This document shows, one piece after another, positions 46,728-59,105 of a stretch of DNA of 64,000 bases. Origin of the DNA: Reticulitermes lucifugus (lineage: Eukaryota > Arthropoda > Insecta > Blattodea > Rhinotermitidae); NCBI GenBank assembly GCA_026260175.1, contig JAKCWW010000653.1:33984-97983 (forward strand), read 5' to 3'. The first letter of the stretch is position 1, and each line of letters begins with the position of its first letter. The position numbers and the translations under genes were made by a program. The notes beneath the pieces are model-generated. The model saw only the letters and a program-made list of their open reading frames with translations. It searched no databases and was not told the origin of the DNA.

Positions 46728-46772
46728 TTCTGTCTGAGGATGGCTACATAAAGCAGAAACACGTAGGAAAAT
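46728..46772 (+). ncRNA. hammerhead motif, right arm
   Basis: CTGAGGA (46734-46740), T, GCT/AGC stem II, GAAAC (46756-46760), AC/GT stem III with an AC loop, A at 46765, then GGAAA facing TTTC as a gapped stem I. The core is intact on the plus strand. Confidence 0.58.
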
Positions 46773-46859
46773 ATACTATGAAATGATACAATATATATTT
46801 GTTACTACATGTGCAATTATTTGGAATTAAATATAAAATAAGACACGGCGTTTTAACTG

Positions 46860-47600
46860 TGGGGTATAAACTGGATTCCTATATTTTATTTAGACAAATT
46901 CCAGGCTTCATGTGATTAAGATCGCCTACATAGTGACTTAAATTGCTTTTGGCAGTCAAAGATCCTGGATTTAATGTTGCAAATGCAACAGGAATGTGAC
47001 CCTCAACAGTTAATTTCGAGCTAGAAGATAGAGCTTGCACTTTATGATACCCATTACACTTTAATGTCAGCAAGGATGTCGTAAGAACCTGCATACTAAA
47101 TGGCACGGGACACAAGCGGCTTAATGAAACTATTAGAACTGTTTGGGTAAAATTCGGAAGAAAGAAATGAAACAAGTGTAAGCCTAATCAGTTCAGGACA
47201 AACGGCCCTCCAAAGGCACAGGTTTTCTATATCAATACTAGTATCAGTTGCGTCATACCTACCACTGAGATAGCCTAAACTGTACTGCAATTACTTGACT
47301 TTTGTGAGCGTTTAAGTCTCACGGTACATGTTCGAATTATAATATTATAAATGAAAATATACTTCTGGCACTCTGCACGGTGGGAACTTTAAATCAATCT
47401 TTGTGTCTGTTTCTCTGTAGCCACATTTCTTTTATGATAACCACAATTTGTTCCGGTAAAATTTCATACTGTTCACTCTATTCAAAATGTGATAGGCAAA
47501 TTCCATTTTGGCCCGCATCTGTCCACTACAACTCCTAATTATATTAATATGGAAAAATATGTAATTCTTAACAAGAAAAACTTCTTATATTAAGAAGGCG
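46860..47600. other. unannotated intergenic DNA
   Basis: Nothing recognised; minus-strand frames of 98 and 64 codons without familiar motifs. Confidence 0.45.
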
Positions 47601-47604
47601 TGAA

Positions 47605-47877
47605 ATGTCTCCGTAACTTGCCTTCCAGGAACAGAGGGGAGTAGAAGTATAGCTGTTCTCAAATTAATCTCGGGTCTAGATGGGGTGGGTGGTCAACGCC
47701 TCACCCCGGCCGCTTTACACCCGAGAGAGAGAGCAAGGTACCCGTCGTACAGTAGGCTGGGAGGGCCCCAGGGCCAGCCTGAACGGGTGCGGAAAAGGGA
47801 AAATTACCGGGGTTCGAACTCCGAACCGTCCATCTTGTAGTGAATCAGTATACACACTGTGCCATTCCTGCCACGTG
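47605..47877 (-). mobile_element. SINE family C copy
   Basis: TTGCCTTCCAGGAACAGAGG, GGGTGGTCAACGCCTCACCC, GCTTTACACCCGAGAG, GTAGGCTGGGAGGGCCCCAG, GGGGTTCGAACTCCGAACCG and the terminal CACTGTGCCATTCCTGCCACG follow the order of the copy at 13258. Reversed, the right end is a tRNA-like head with a recognisable B box. Confidence 0.65.
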
Positions 47878-47959
47878 TAAGGAACTGTGCATGATATAAA
47901 GTGTACACTGCCATCTTAACACCTTTTCACCATAATATTTTCGTAAATAGTCAACTACT

Positions 47960-48130
47960 GAAATAATAAATAACTCCACGAAGCAGAGATCTTCGTCAGA
48001 GGAAAAAAAATGTAGCTAGCCGTGAAATTAACCCATATTTTATGAAACGCAGAAGTTTACATGAAACCACCACGGGCTTTATCCTGAGCCAGATTTGTCC
48101 AGTCCACATGCTCTCATATTAGTCTCCTAA
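47960..48130 (-). pseudogene. LINE 3'-end remnant
   Basis: AAATAACTCCACGAAGCAGA, TATTTTATGAAACGC, ATCCTGAGCCAGATTTGTCC and AGTCCACATGCTCTCATATTA follow the order of 61710-61900 and 7820-8000. In reverse these are the LINE ORF2 C-terminal tail and 3' UTR. Frames are destroyed. Confidence 0.6.
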
Positions 48131-48134
48131 CTCG

Positions 48135-51100
48135 TAGGGCCTAGAGGTTACTGTGTGCTTCCAGGTTTTTCCGTTCTACCCAACGATTGCTTTTATACGT
48201 TTCTATGGTTCTTAGCAAAAACAGATTTTATTTACTTATTACAGCATTATTTTATTGATTTCTATAATCAAGATGGAGTGTGTTTACAGCGCGGTAGAAA
48301 TTGTAACTTTAAAAAGTATTCAGTTTTTTCTTAGTCTTTAAACGGTTCAGATTCCTTGCAATATATATTACACCCTTCATAGTCAAAATAAATCTAATTA
48401 AATATTGTTGAATATTCATACAGAAAACGTCGCTTTCAAAATATTTGACAAAATAAATGGAAATTTGTTTTAACTGCCTTCATCGTGCAGCATATAGCAT
48501 GATATGTTTTTCAACAATATATTTGTATCTGCAGTAACTGGGTATAAAGCCATGAGGTAAGCAGAACGTTAACCCTTAAATGACACTGGTGTTTAAGTTA
48601 CAACCACTGCCCAAGACGGAGGTGTTTAAATTTATAGCAAACTCAGATACTTTCGCGACATTACAGTGCGCCGAGACCGGCAGCATGTGAAGACGTGAAG
48701 TTCCCTACAGTGCACTGAAGTTGGCTTCAGAAATATGTACTCCATATTCGAGTATAATTACCTAGTCTTATTTCTGTCAGTTAACTCCAATCAAAAAATT
48801 AATTATCAACCGTTCAAGACACACCTTTCAATTTACTGCATTCTTCGAAATTTTATGAAGAAGTTGCCATTGCTAATTGTTTAGTACAGGAGAAACTTAC
48901 GATTGTAAAAATGAAAATGCAGATCATTACCGACAGCAATTTGTTCGTGTTATCTGAGGCGCCAAGAGACACACTGTCATCCTGTAACACTGTCTCGTAT
49001 AGTAAATGTCAATTAAAGTCTCAGTTTCTTGGAAGACTATATGGTACTTTCAGGAAATCTTGCTGCTTGTTAAATTGTGGGCGACAAATAACTCCCATTT
49101 TAAATTACAGAAATAGAAACCACACCAGATGTTCATGTATGTGTTAATAAGTGCTGTAGATGTCATGTCAAGAGCAGACGAAATTTAAGAGCGGTTTCAG
49201 CCGCTGTCTCTTGCGTGTTGCAGCAATTGGCATATGAACTATACACACAGGCTTATGCACAGTGCTGGCGTAGGCGACCAAATCACACAGAGACGCTAAA
49301 TTATTGTCGCAAGTAGAGAGCTGATTACAGGACTTTCCGAGAGATACGCGTGTAAGTGCTACCTTAAGACAAATGATTTCAAATATCATAAATATGTTCG
49401 TGTAAGACTTCTACTACAAATTTTTGTGTATTATATTATTACTATTTAGTTTGAACTTGGCACAAAACATTATTTCCAAAATGTTTACTCTAAAAATGTT
49501 GGTCCTTTTACTCTTGTTGAAATTATTAAATTTTCTCATAGATGACAACCTTTAAGATAGAAATATTTAGGGGAGAGCCATAGACGGAAAAAATAAGACA
49601 CATTAAATTTAAGCGTATTATTTTGACAAACAATTTATTTATATTTCTTTTATATTACAGAAGGTAAAAACAAGTTAAAATTCGGGGTAATTGCCCACTT
49701 CTGTTTAATTACATAAAATACCTTAAGGCTTATGGAAAACATGTATTGGATGTAATATGTAAAAATTGTTTCTCTTTAACAACGTTTGTCGCCAGTATTT
49801 TTTGCTGTAATAAATATATAGCGAATTAGATGCTGTATGCGAGCAGAAACACAGGCATGTATTCGTGTAAAATGTCCGTTGCTCTTGACGCTTTACTTCA
49901 AAATTACCTCGTGCAGCAGCTGCCTGCAAACTTTATCATTTAATTTTGTCTTTCTAAGACATTTAAATGTTAATCACCGCAGCCACAAAATTCGCTAACC
50001 TAATACAGAATTTTCAGGATTTTTCTTTGTTTTATTTGGTCAAAAATAAATTTTCAAAAGATTTATTGACATCTCTTATGTCACATTTATTTTCGTTTTC
50101 TTTAACGGCCTTTACATCCCATATATTTACCGAACTGTTGGGAGATATTCCCTCAATCATTACGGTCCTTTGAATGTTACGTTACCCTTAGAGATCATAA
50201 TACCTACCGACTTATAGTAACAAAATTCTGATATAATAATAGAATTTTCTCGACTTCAGCACCTAGACAATTTGATAGTAATTAGTTCACAGCTTATAAA
50301 CATTCTGTTCCCTCTTTCGCCTTAGATAAATCAGATATTTACCAGTGTTGAAGGTACATTTATCACTTTAGATATGAAAATTAACTTTTGTTTACCAACC
50401 CAGTTCTTACGGTGCAGTAAACACACTCCGCCTCTGTTACAAACAAGACAGGCACTATGTGAGTACGTATAACATAACATTGAGGCAAGTTATCGTAACC
50501 ATATTTGCTGTGGAAAAACAACAAATAGTAAATATTATTAGTGTGTGTCTGTATTCTTGCCTTCTTTACCCTGTGTACAAATTGTATGCGCCGCTTTATA
50601 TTGTCATCTGTGGCGTGTATGGTACTATCAAATTTTTCAACATTATCTCACAAAGAGCACGACTTTCGGAAAAAAATGTACTGCAGATAAAATATGTGTT
50701 TTGATATTCTCTACAAGTGTTGTCTGAAATAATTCTCATTCTAAGAAGAACTCGGCGAGATATTATTATAAATGTAGGTCTTCATTAAAATATGTATTCT
50801 TGTCAGATTTTAATGAAACTTTAATTTTCTCGACAGATATTCAAAACATCCTAAAATATGAAATTTTATAAAAACCCGGTTAGTGGGATCCGAGTTGTTC
50901 AATGTGGACAGACAGACGGACAGACATACAGACAGACACACACACACAGACGAACGGGTAGACAGACATGACGAAGCTAATAGTCGCTTTCCGCAATTTT
51001 GCGAAAGCTCCTGAAAAGTCACTTAATGCTCTATAAGGAAATAATCGCTGCTTTTTCTGAAATCTTTTCAAAACACATTAATATTCCGTGTGTAGAACGT

Positions 51101-51880
51101 AGAATTTTTTAATGCAACATATGTGGTACATAAAGAAAGTGATAGGATTTAAAAAGGTTAATCTATAAGATATTTCGAAAATTTGCTCAATTCCTCTTTT
51201 ATTAGTTTATATTAAGGACACAGGTCGTGATCTAAACTGGAATAATTTGAGTAATAAAATCCTTCTGGTTTCGACTGCTACAACTGACAATGTTGTTAAA
51301 GCAAAAGCACTAAAAATTATCAGTTAGTGAAATGAAAGAGAAACGTCATATGGGGATGTCAGTAGAGCAAGTTCTCAAATCTTCATTCTTATTAAATATC
51401 ATTTACAAAAACCACAGTGTCTAACACCATTTCTCTGTTGTGAAGCAACCAATGTTAATAATGTTCAGATCCTCGTACGTTTAGAGTTTTGTTCTGTTGC
51501 GTTTAGATAATCAACGCTAATCTGTACGTGACAAGAAATAAAATATTAATAGCAGTAGTAATAGTAGCAGCAGCAGCAGCAAGTTACTTTCGGTCACGGT
51601 GTTCATTCAAAAATAATTCAGCGACGTCTGCAGCACGGCACGCCGACAGGGTAAGTACATGCGAGCCCACTATTCATGACAGCGTCGGTGCTGCTGAGAA
51701 CTTGTGTTTGTCCTGCAAACCCACAGTCTACTGAGTCCACCACACTAATCACTCACACTCTTTAATTTTCCAACAACTTGTCTACAGAGAAAATCGTTCT
51801 ACAAAATTCTATTAATAATTAGACATGGGCTTGTATAGTGTGGGTCAATATTTTAGAGACCAGTAAAAACATACAGTGAA
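48135..51880. other. unannotated intergenic DNA
   Basis: Nothing recognised except simple repeats: a GACA/CA-rich run at 50912-50964 and an AGC-type run near 51566-51582. Open frames stay under about 85 codons. Confidence 0.45.
50912..50964. repeat. (GACA)n/(CA)n-rich simple repeat
   Basis: Imperfect GACAGACA and ACACAC runs; the long ORFs with VCVCLSVCLSVCLS-type peptides on the minus strand come from this. Confidence 0.85.
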
Positions 51881-52143
51881 GAAAAGGTAAATTTGTCCCT
51901 GTCCACGCCATGAAGGCACGTAGGTGGTTCAGGTTCTATATACCGCTACTCATTCTTAACTTTAGGCCTCGGCCACTTCCCCCGGGGGAAGGAGCCCCGG
52001 TAACTATTAATTAGGAGATTGTGTGGGCTACAGAGCCGATATGGACGTTTATGAAGAGAGAGAAATTCTTTCCCTTTCCAGGAATCCAACCCCGAATCCT
52101 CCAATCGGTAGTCTAGTCACTATACAGGCTATACCATCCTGCA
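51881..52143 (-). mobile_element. SINE family C, reference copy
   Basis: GGTAAATTTGTCCCTGTCCA, CGCCATGAAGGCACGTAGG, CCCCCGGGGGAAGGAGCCCC, GGTAACTATTAATTAGGAG, AGAAATTCTTTCCC, then GGAATCCAACCCCGAATCC and GTCTAGTCACTATACAGGCT. Reversed, the right end has A- and B-box-like blocks. Used here to define the family. Confidence 0.7.
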
Positions 52144-52144
52144 C

Positions 52145-55100
52145 CCTTTCAAAATGGTGCACTTTCCGTAACTTACGTTTCTTTAATTCCCAACCCTATA
52201 TCTTGCGTCCAACTTACCATAAATAGAAGGACGAGAGGGTAATACCTGGGAAAATCATAGCCGTACGTTTTACTGTCGGTTTCCTTGTAACAACTCTGTG
52301 CCTGTCTTCCTCGCTTTCCTTCAATATCTCTGTTTAGTATTTCGAAGGCTTAGGGTTTGTTTTTCAGAGGAAGGAAGCTGGCGAACGGTATGTAGCATCC
52401 AGGGGAAAGTTCTAAGGCAAATTAGAACGAAGTCAGAGAAGTGTTTGACACTAATGAAGTGAGGCGAGTGAGTGTAGTTAGAGGTGACAGCTGACGAAAA
52501 CGTCGTGCAATGTGGCAACTGCGAGGGCGGAAAGATTTGTCGATGATACAGAAGGAATCTGCGCGCTGGGTTGCCCTCATCTGCGTGTCACGTTACAGGC
52601 AATGTATTTATTTTTTTGAATATGTTCTAATAATTTTTTAAATAGTCATAAGAGTTAAACAATAAAGCCACACAAGATAAGTTCACATGTGTACGATTTT
52701 ATAAATAAAGAGCGCGGGTACGTGCATAAAGCAGGCCTCATCTGGTGTTGAGCAAATTTTAATTGTTTCCCGCGCAGGAGGAAAATAAAGGCAGCCGCAA
52801 ATTTAAAGATAATCGAGAGGTGGAAAGAGTTGTGACAAGATGGCTAATAACATAGGACAAAGACTTGTGTCAACAGAGAATAGAAAGACTGGTACCACGA
52901 TACGAAATATGTCTCAATTGTGCTGCGGGCTGTGTAGAAAAATAATGCAATACCAGTAAAGTAAAATTTGAAATGTTGAAAACAAAATACCCAAAATTTG
53001 TACACTATATACTTATTTTATGACTGGCCCTCGTGAAATTCTTCAATACGGCACACTTTAAACTGCATAAATTAAAAATTAGTGGAGTGATTTTGAACTT
53101 CATATGCGAATCAGTTTGAATTACATGCAGACATTTGTATGACAGTGAGTTCCCTTTCATTCCATCCAACCAACTCTGCGGACGCCCTTGATCTGTCCCA
53201 TTTTTGCACATATTTAAAAATAATTCTAACAGGAAAAATTACGATATTATCTTTCATTGAACGGTACGTTTCAAACTAAAGGCTTAGCCAACCTCTCCCA
53301 GCATCTTTCATGCAATCAGAATTTCCGCTCTTTGCTAGACGTAAGCAACGAACACAACAAAAATTATTCCAAATATATGAATGGTTAAAGCCTTACAGTG
53401 AAGGAAGACTAAAATATTCTGTCGCTCACATTTCAGCTCATAAATAAATGATCATCCAACAACTCCTACAGTTGCCGAGGCTATGACAGGACAGAGTATA
53501 GTAGTATTTGCGAAAAATACAGCTTGTGTAAAATCTTATTAACAATCTATATCGCTTCTGTTCGCAGGAATATCAGTTCAAGCAATTACGAATTATCGAA
53601 AAAAAAATGTGAGACTCAGGATAGAGGGATATGAAGGGAAATATTTGTACACATAATTGCACTTATCTACGTCTATGAGTACTGTAAACCATCCGTCATC
53701 CAACTCTCGATCAATCGACCCAAGCATTAAGCGACTAGCCATTAGGGCCTCTCGGGAGAAGAAGATTCGTCGGTAGAAGGAAAAGTTCACGCAACTGAAG
53801 ACCCATTCTTGGATCAAGTCTGTCCCCACTCTAGTGCCTTCGACGTCTGCACACCACATTCAGCATCAAGAACAGCGCGTACCTACGCATCTAAAGACGA
53901 CCCTTCCGAAACTCCAGCTCGATTACTGGACAGCGTTTTCGAATAATTTGTGTAAAATTTTAATTTGGTATTTGGGTAACATATTGTACTGTAGTTTTAT
54001 GATGACCAATAATACAGCCTACAGAACTACATTTACGAAGATACGATACAGACTACCCTCACCTAATTAGGCCTATAGATCACAGGATAAACTTCGTTAA
54101 GTGGCGGAAACTTCCGGCACATACTTAGGCCTTAGAATAGGTTTTTAGGATTTACTTTCTTATTCTGCATTAAAATGATACTACTCATATGTTGTTTTTG
54201 TGCTAAAACTTTACTCATATTCGGTTATTTGGATTCCGAGATTTGTATCTATAAGCTAAGCTATAGACTGTGAAGCGAACACCAAACACTCGAAGTACTG
54301 GCTTTGCCGATCCAACATTCTTCACAAAGTACATCGGATAATGGACAGTTTACTGTATATACTAATGTAGCACGTCTGATCATTCTGTCAGTTTGCTGTT
54401 TCTGAAGGCGGGTCGAGCAGCGAACATCCAAAGATATTATGAAAATAATCAGTACAATTGCCGCGATTCTTACAGGGACGTGTAAGCACTGCGGTAGATA
54501 TTTTGGATTCGAACCGTATCCCCATTCCAACTCGTTTTTATTTTCAAATTTTAAATTTATTACTTGAGGTTCCTTTACATCTTTGGATGAAACTGGTAGC
54601 ATTTATGTTTTGACAGTAGGCATGCATTATTTTTAATATTAATGGCTAAAATATATCTAAACTAACTACTATCTTCTGTCACGCGTTAGCCTAATCTAAT
54701 TACGTTCTGCATATAAGTAGCAACATATTTCTCATTACAATTCCTCCTCTCTCATTTCCTCTAGACTTTGCACCATTTTTGCCACTTCATTTTCCCAATT
54801 GCGTTTTTAATTTGTATATAAATTTAACAATTTTTCTTATTTCTGTTATTTTATTAAAGCTATCTGTTTTGTTGTTTATTAGACCTTCATTTATGTGTAT
54901 CAACTTATTATTTAAAAATTGTATTTTTTCCTTAATTGCGCGAGTAAACGTAAATGTCTTAGTTTAAAGTTTTAGCTAGTAGTTACGATACTGACAAGGA
55001 TATTGAATCGTATCCCTGGAGAAGAACGGACATTTCTCTTATTACTATAATATGGAAATTTGCATGGCAGAATCAAGTATGCATACACTCAAGCACAGCT

Positions 55101-57635
55101 AATAATATAATTATGTTTGGTGTTTATATATAACAGACCTTGTTTTTGCTAATTATTATCTTCCGATCATGAAAGTTAATAATCGTTGTATGGAAAAATG
55201 TTCAGGATTTGTCCCAACAAAACAGAAAATTTATATCATGTTACTTGCGTTCTTCAAGGCATGCAATATCTTCTACCGCTCGAACACAGGAATCACGGAT
55301 TAAAGCCCCACTTTTCGGATATTGGAGGGGGAATGCTTTTATTTTCTTGTGGAACTAGAGACCCTGCGATAGAGCGACCCAAGTCCAAAAACCCTGGAAA
55401 CCTATGGTCCTGCGTCGTATTGACCTGTGGCGTCACAAAAATAGAGAGACCCCGGCCAGGACAAGCTACTTTCTTGATAAAATTTCCGAAACCCGAATTA
55501 AATTCAAGCACGATGAGGTAACAAGCTTGGCTCATGGCACGTCACTGCTTCATGATCCTTCTCTCCTGATTTTTTAAGGCATGAAGGCAGGCCATCAGTA
55601 TTAAAATGTTTTAGAGCCCGAACTCTGAAAGATATACTGTTTTGCACTTCCGCTTCCATAGACTAAATCGCCATCAAGTCTGCCAGGAAGTCGACAAAAT
55701 ATATGTGAGTGTGTTCCAGCCCGTTTAGCAGGATTTTCTAGCTTTACGTGTAGCAGGGAAACTGCCCTAAGTTACACATTTAAAAAAATACACAGAACAC
55801 ATTATCAAAAATTAACCTTTACGAACCTGGTACACTGAAAAATGTCTATGTGTAAGTGTGTAAATTTACATTTGTTTCTCTGTTTTTTTTTACAGCAAAG
55901 GCTTGGACACTGGCTCTACATGTAACACGCAAGCATGCACGTAACGGGAGTTATTTTGCCAGCAGGTGAAAATGCAAGATCAACAGTGCGTGAGTTCTGC
56001 TACAGAAACAAATGCCTGACATCGTCCTTGTGGTTTTACAGTAATTCTCTGCCCTGAAAACATATAAAAGCGATGTATTTTGCGGTTAAATGCTAATGCA
56101 TGCGCGTGACTTATTCAGAAACCGCCCAAGCTCTGCTGCTTCTACTGTCTCTACCAACACGCACGGACGTTTTACTTTTATTTTAATACCTGCGGTGTTT
56201 TTCTTAATGTAGATTGTGAAGAAGGTAATTTTATTTAGTGTGCTAGTTCTTAATGTTAGTATTTTGCTACTTTAAAACTTGATGTTATAATTCAAACAAA
56301 TGTAACATATATTTTCCTTTTTTAATTAAAATATGTTTTACATGTACTAGAATGTACTATCAATAATACACGTTGAACGAAATTGACAGAAAGAGAAACT
56401 AAAAAAAAAACATTTTTATCTGCCATAACTCTTTAACTAGGTATTTCGGAAAGTATAAGATATCAGCAGCTGTAGTAAAAACGTTAAGCCTCAAGCGATA
56501 AATTGTGTCATGCTGTGTGTAATGTTATGTGCGTGCGGTAAATTTCATGTGTAACTTATTTTATCACAAATTTGAATGCTGATTTTAACTTGAATTATAT
56601 TTAAAGGCTGAGTTCGAAACGCACATTAAACACACACCTTCTCGGATATAAAAACCAATAAGTTAATATCATACATGGAATGATCCCTACGTATTGTAAG
56701 AATCATACAAAATACATGCTTGTAAATGCATTCTGTGGATATAATGTAGATTTTTTAAGGTAAGGCTGGTATTACACAAAGTAACTACATTACGGCTCAG
56801 TACCCTTAATTCAGTGTTTAGTGATGAATGAATAAAGGAATGAATGAATGAAAGGATGAATTACTTAAAGAAGGATATGTTGAAAACTTAATTTTAGTAG
56901 GGTTAGGACAAACAACTTGTGTGTTATGAAACCGAAAACTTATAGCTGTTATTAGCAGAAAATTTTAATTCCAGTTACAGTATCTTTGTCTCTCACGACG
57001 CATTCTAATACCACCGTCCCGTCTATGAGATATATTTCTTCCCATAAGATATTTTACCAAAATCCTGCAGACTTCTCATTTACCGTGAAGTCAATTTCAT
57101 TCCCCGGAGCTTTTGAATTCGCGTATTTAATTCTCCTACAGATCTTCAATGAGGAATGCTAATTATAAAGCTTATAATTAGGTAGCCGATTTCAAAGGAT
57201 TCTGAAGAGTTTGTACAACAAAAGTCTAAAAATTTGTTATGGGCATTGTCGACTCCTTAACTTTATAATACGGCAAGGTTTCAAAATAGGTCATGGTGTT
57301 TTCTTCCGGTTAATAAGGGGGAAAGACATTCTAATCTGGTAGACTCTTCTGTAACACTGTAATGTCATAAACCTAACACGATGGACAATATACAAACCAC
57401 TAGATAATATGGTAACATTACGCGACTTCCTTCATTTATTTTTCAATTTAACTCTCCTTAGAGAACTTTTTCCATTTCTTACTTTACTTTTGTTTTTAAT
57501 TCGAAGTCAGCGACCAAAATTAATCTGCTGAACACGTGTGAAGAAATAAAAAATGGTTAAATTTTTCTAGTCTTATATTCAACAGGAATGCATACAGTTT
57601 CAAATAAGAAATAAGCTGATAAATTTAAAATATAA
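52145..57635. other. long stretch with no recognised gene
   Basis: About 5.5 kb. Open frames such as 113 codons at 54261-54602 (minus) and 111 codons at 55186-55521 (plus) have no familiar domain. No element identified. Confidence 0.45.
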
Positions 57636-57649
57636 TTAATATAAACACT

Positions 57650-57826
57650 ATATAATAGCTTTTATTTTAACCAAAACATGCACTACAATTTTGTCGTCGT
57701 ATATACCCCTACATATGTTTCGACTACTTATTAGGGGTATATACGACGACAAAATTGTAGTGCATGTGTTGGTTAAAATAAAAGCTATTATATAAGAGAG
57801 AATGCAAGGTGAATATAATGCGAAAT
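57650..57826 (+). mobile_element. PLE-related fold-back insertion with 14-bp TSD, ribozyme core lost
   Basis: TTAATATAAACACT at 57636-57649 and 57827-57840 brackets 177 bp. Arms of about 65-70 bp are nearly perfect inverted repeats (ACAATTTTGTCGTCGTATAT against ATATACGACGACAAAATTGT). The loop holds, on the minus strand, GAAAC with an ACATATGT stem III and TAGGGG, but the CTGANGA and stem II have collapsed to a TAATAAGTAG-like remnant. The right arm is followed by a tail with GTTGGTTA and AATGCAAGGTGAATATAA, equivalent to the tail at 15385-15427. Confidence 0.78.
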
Positions 57827-57840
57827 TTAATATAAACACT

Positions 57841-58850
57841 TTTAAATATTGGCTATACTTTGGAGGAAAAATAATGAATAAATGCTTAAATCTTTAATTA
57901 CTTTTAGGCTTAACATAGAATTTTGTTTTTCAATACTTTTAATTATTGAAATGTAGTTTTGGACGTTTCTGGAAAAAATAATCTAAATACTTGTATTCCA
58001 AGTATTTCAGAAAGACGTTTTAGGTCTATAGACTTTGTCCCAGTGCTGTGTGACCCTCAAGGCCCCACACTTTTTAAAAGACAACAACAAAATAAGTAAG
58101 ATACTTCCACCCGAGTGACCTTAGAGAAGGAATTAAAACGACTGTGTCAAAATTGCTTCTGGCCACAAGCTTTTGTCCCTCTTTCTGAGAAACCTCAGAC
58201 ATTTGCATCATGTTTTCTTAAATGTATGCACTTTACACCGTTACGCGTCGTTTTATATCTCACACAAACGATATTACAGTTGTTCTTGTCATTCCAGCCT
58301 CCTTTTCGAAGTTCTTACGAATGCCCTTATCCACTTGGGAGACATCGTATGGGAAAGGTAATGTCCAAAATGTCCATCAAGTGCTTGTGTTTCTCTTGCT
58401 GTATTTTTTCTGATTCTTTTTTTCTTTTGTTTCGTCATTCTTCCCTGGAGAGAATATGGTTCGTGTTAAAGGAGAAAATGTGCAATTAGGTGTTTGGGGA
58501 CTCGTAAGTCCCAAATTACTCCATTAGCTCCCCACCGAGTCATCATACTATGGCCAGACAGCGACAAGTGTCTGTGGATAACACCGTCCCTTACTGTATC
58601 TGTGAGAAAATATTTCACAATCCATTTGACTTTAAAATATGTCACCTAATGAAAATTACTAATTACAACAAAAGTTAAAATTAATCCAGTCATAAAACAA
58701 TAATGTTTGATGTGTTTGAAATGCTAATTTAAATTCACAGGATTGCATCTTAATTATGTACTTGTGCTTTGACATGTTACATATGCAGATGTGGAAATGG
58801 TCACTTTAAATAGATTTAATTTGTATATTAAAATTCCCTTCATTAAATTG
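57841..58850. other. unannotated intergenic DNA
   Basis: Overlapping plus-strand frames (124, 62 and 63 codons, 58115-58489) without recognisable domains. No element identified. Confidence 0.4.
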
Positions 58851-58855
58851 AATAT

Positions 58856-58905
58856 AAAAGGGCAAAGTTCACCCTAGAACAGGCCATGAAGGCTCAGGGG
58901 GATTA
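58856..58905 (-). mobile_element. SINE family C, 3'-end fragment
   Basis: AAAGGGCAAAGTTCACCCTA and ACAGGCCATGAAGGCTCAGG match the left (3') end of family C. A 15-bp hairpin follows immediately. Confidence 0.5.
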
Positions 58906-58917
58906 AGGAATTTTTCG

Positions 58918-58954
58918 AATTATTATATTGAATTATTAGTTCAATATAATGATT
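58918..58954. repeat. 15-bp inverted repeat (hairpin)
   Basis: AATTATTATATTGAA and TTCAATATAATGATT pair at 14 of 15 positions around the 7-nt loop TTATTAG. Confidence 0.85.
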
Positions 58955-59105
58955 TGAAATGTGCCTTAATCCTATTGCATTGGAAAACCATAAGGAATTA
59001 CATCACTTGTCTGACCTAGACGTAGATGGAATAGCAACATATAAATCCATTTAAAATAAATAAAATACCGGTATAAAAATTGGAATAATCTACGTCAGTA
59101 TAAGA

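Larger units (their letters stand above)
46258..46845 (+). mobile_element. long PLE-related fold-back with two hammerheads
   Basis: Arms of about 190-200 bp (46258-46447 and 46645-46845): GTAACAAATATATATTGTAT and its inverse at 46788-46807, CAAATATACAGCA and TGCTGTATATTTG, GCTGATGTGGATA and the TATCTACATCAGC block. The spacer contains a 9-bp hairpin TGCTTGGAT/ATCCAAGCA (46575-46599). The family tail is not clear; a GACACGGCG block lies just outside at 46842-46850. Orientation is inferred from the arm with the more sense-like layout and is uncertain. Confidence 0.7.

Noticed and set aside
54261-55521. ORFs of 111-113 codons as exons
   Set aside because: No domain, no flanking consensus splice sites that I could defend, typical of random open frames at this length in 64 kb.
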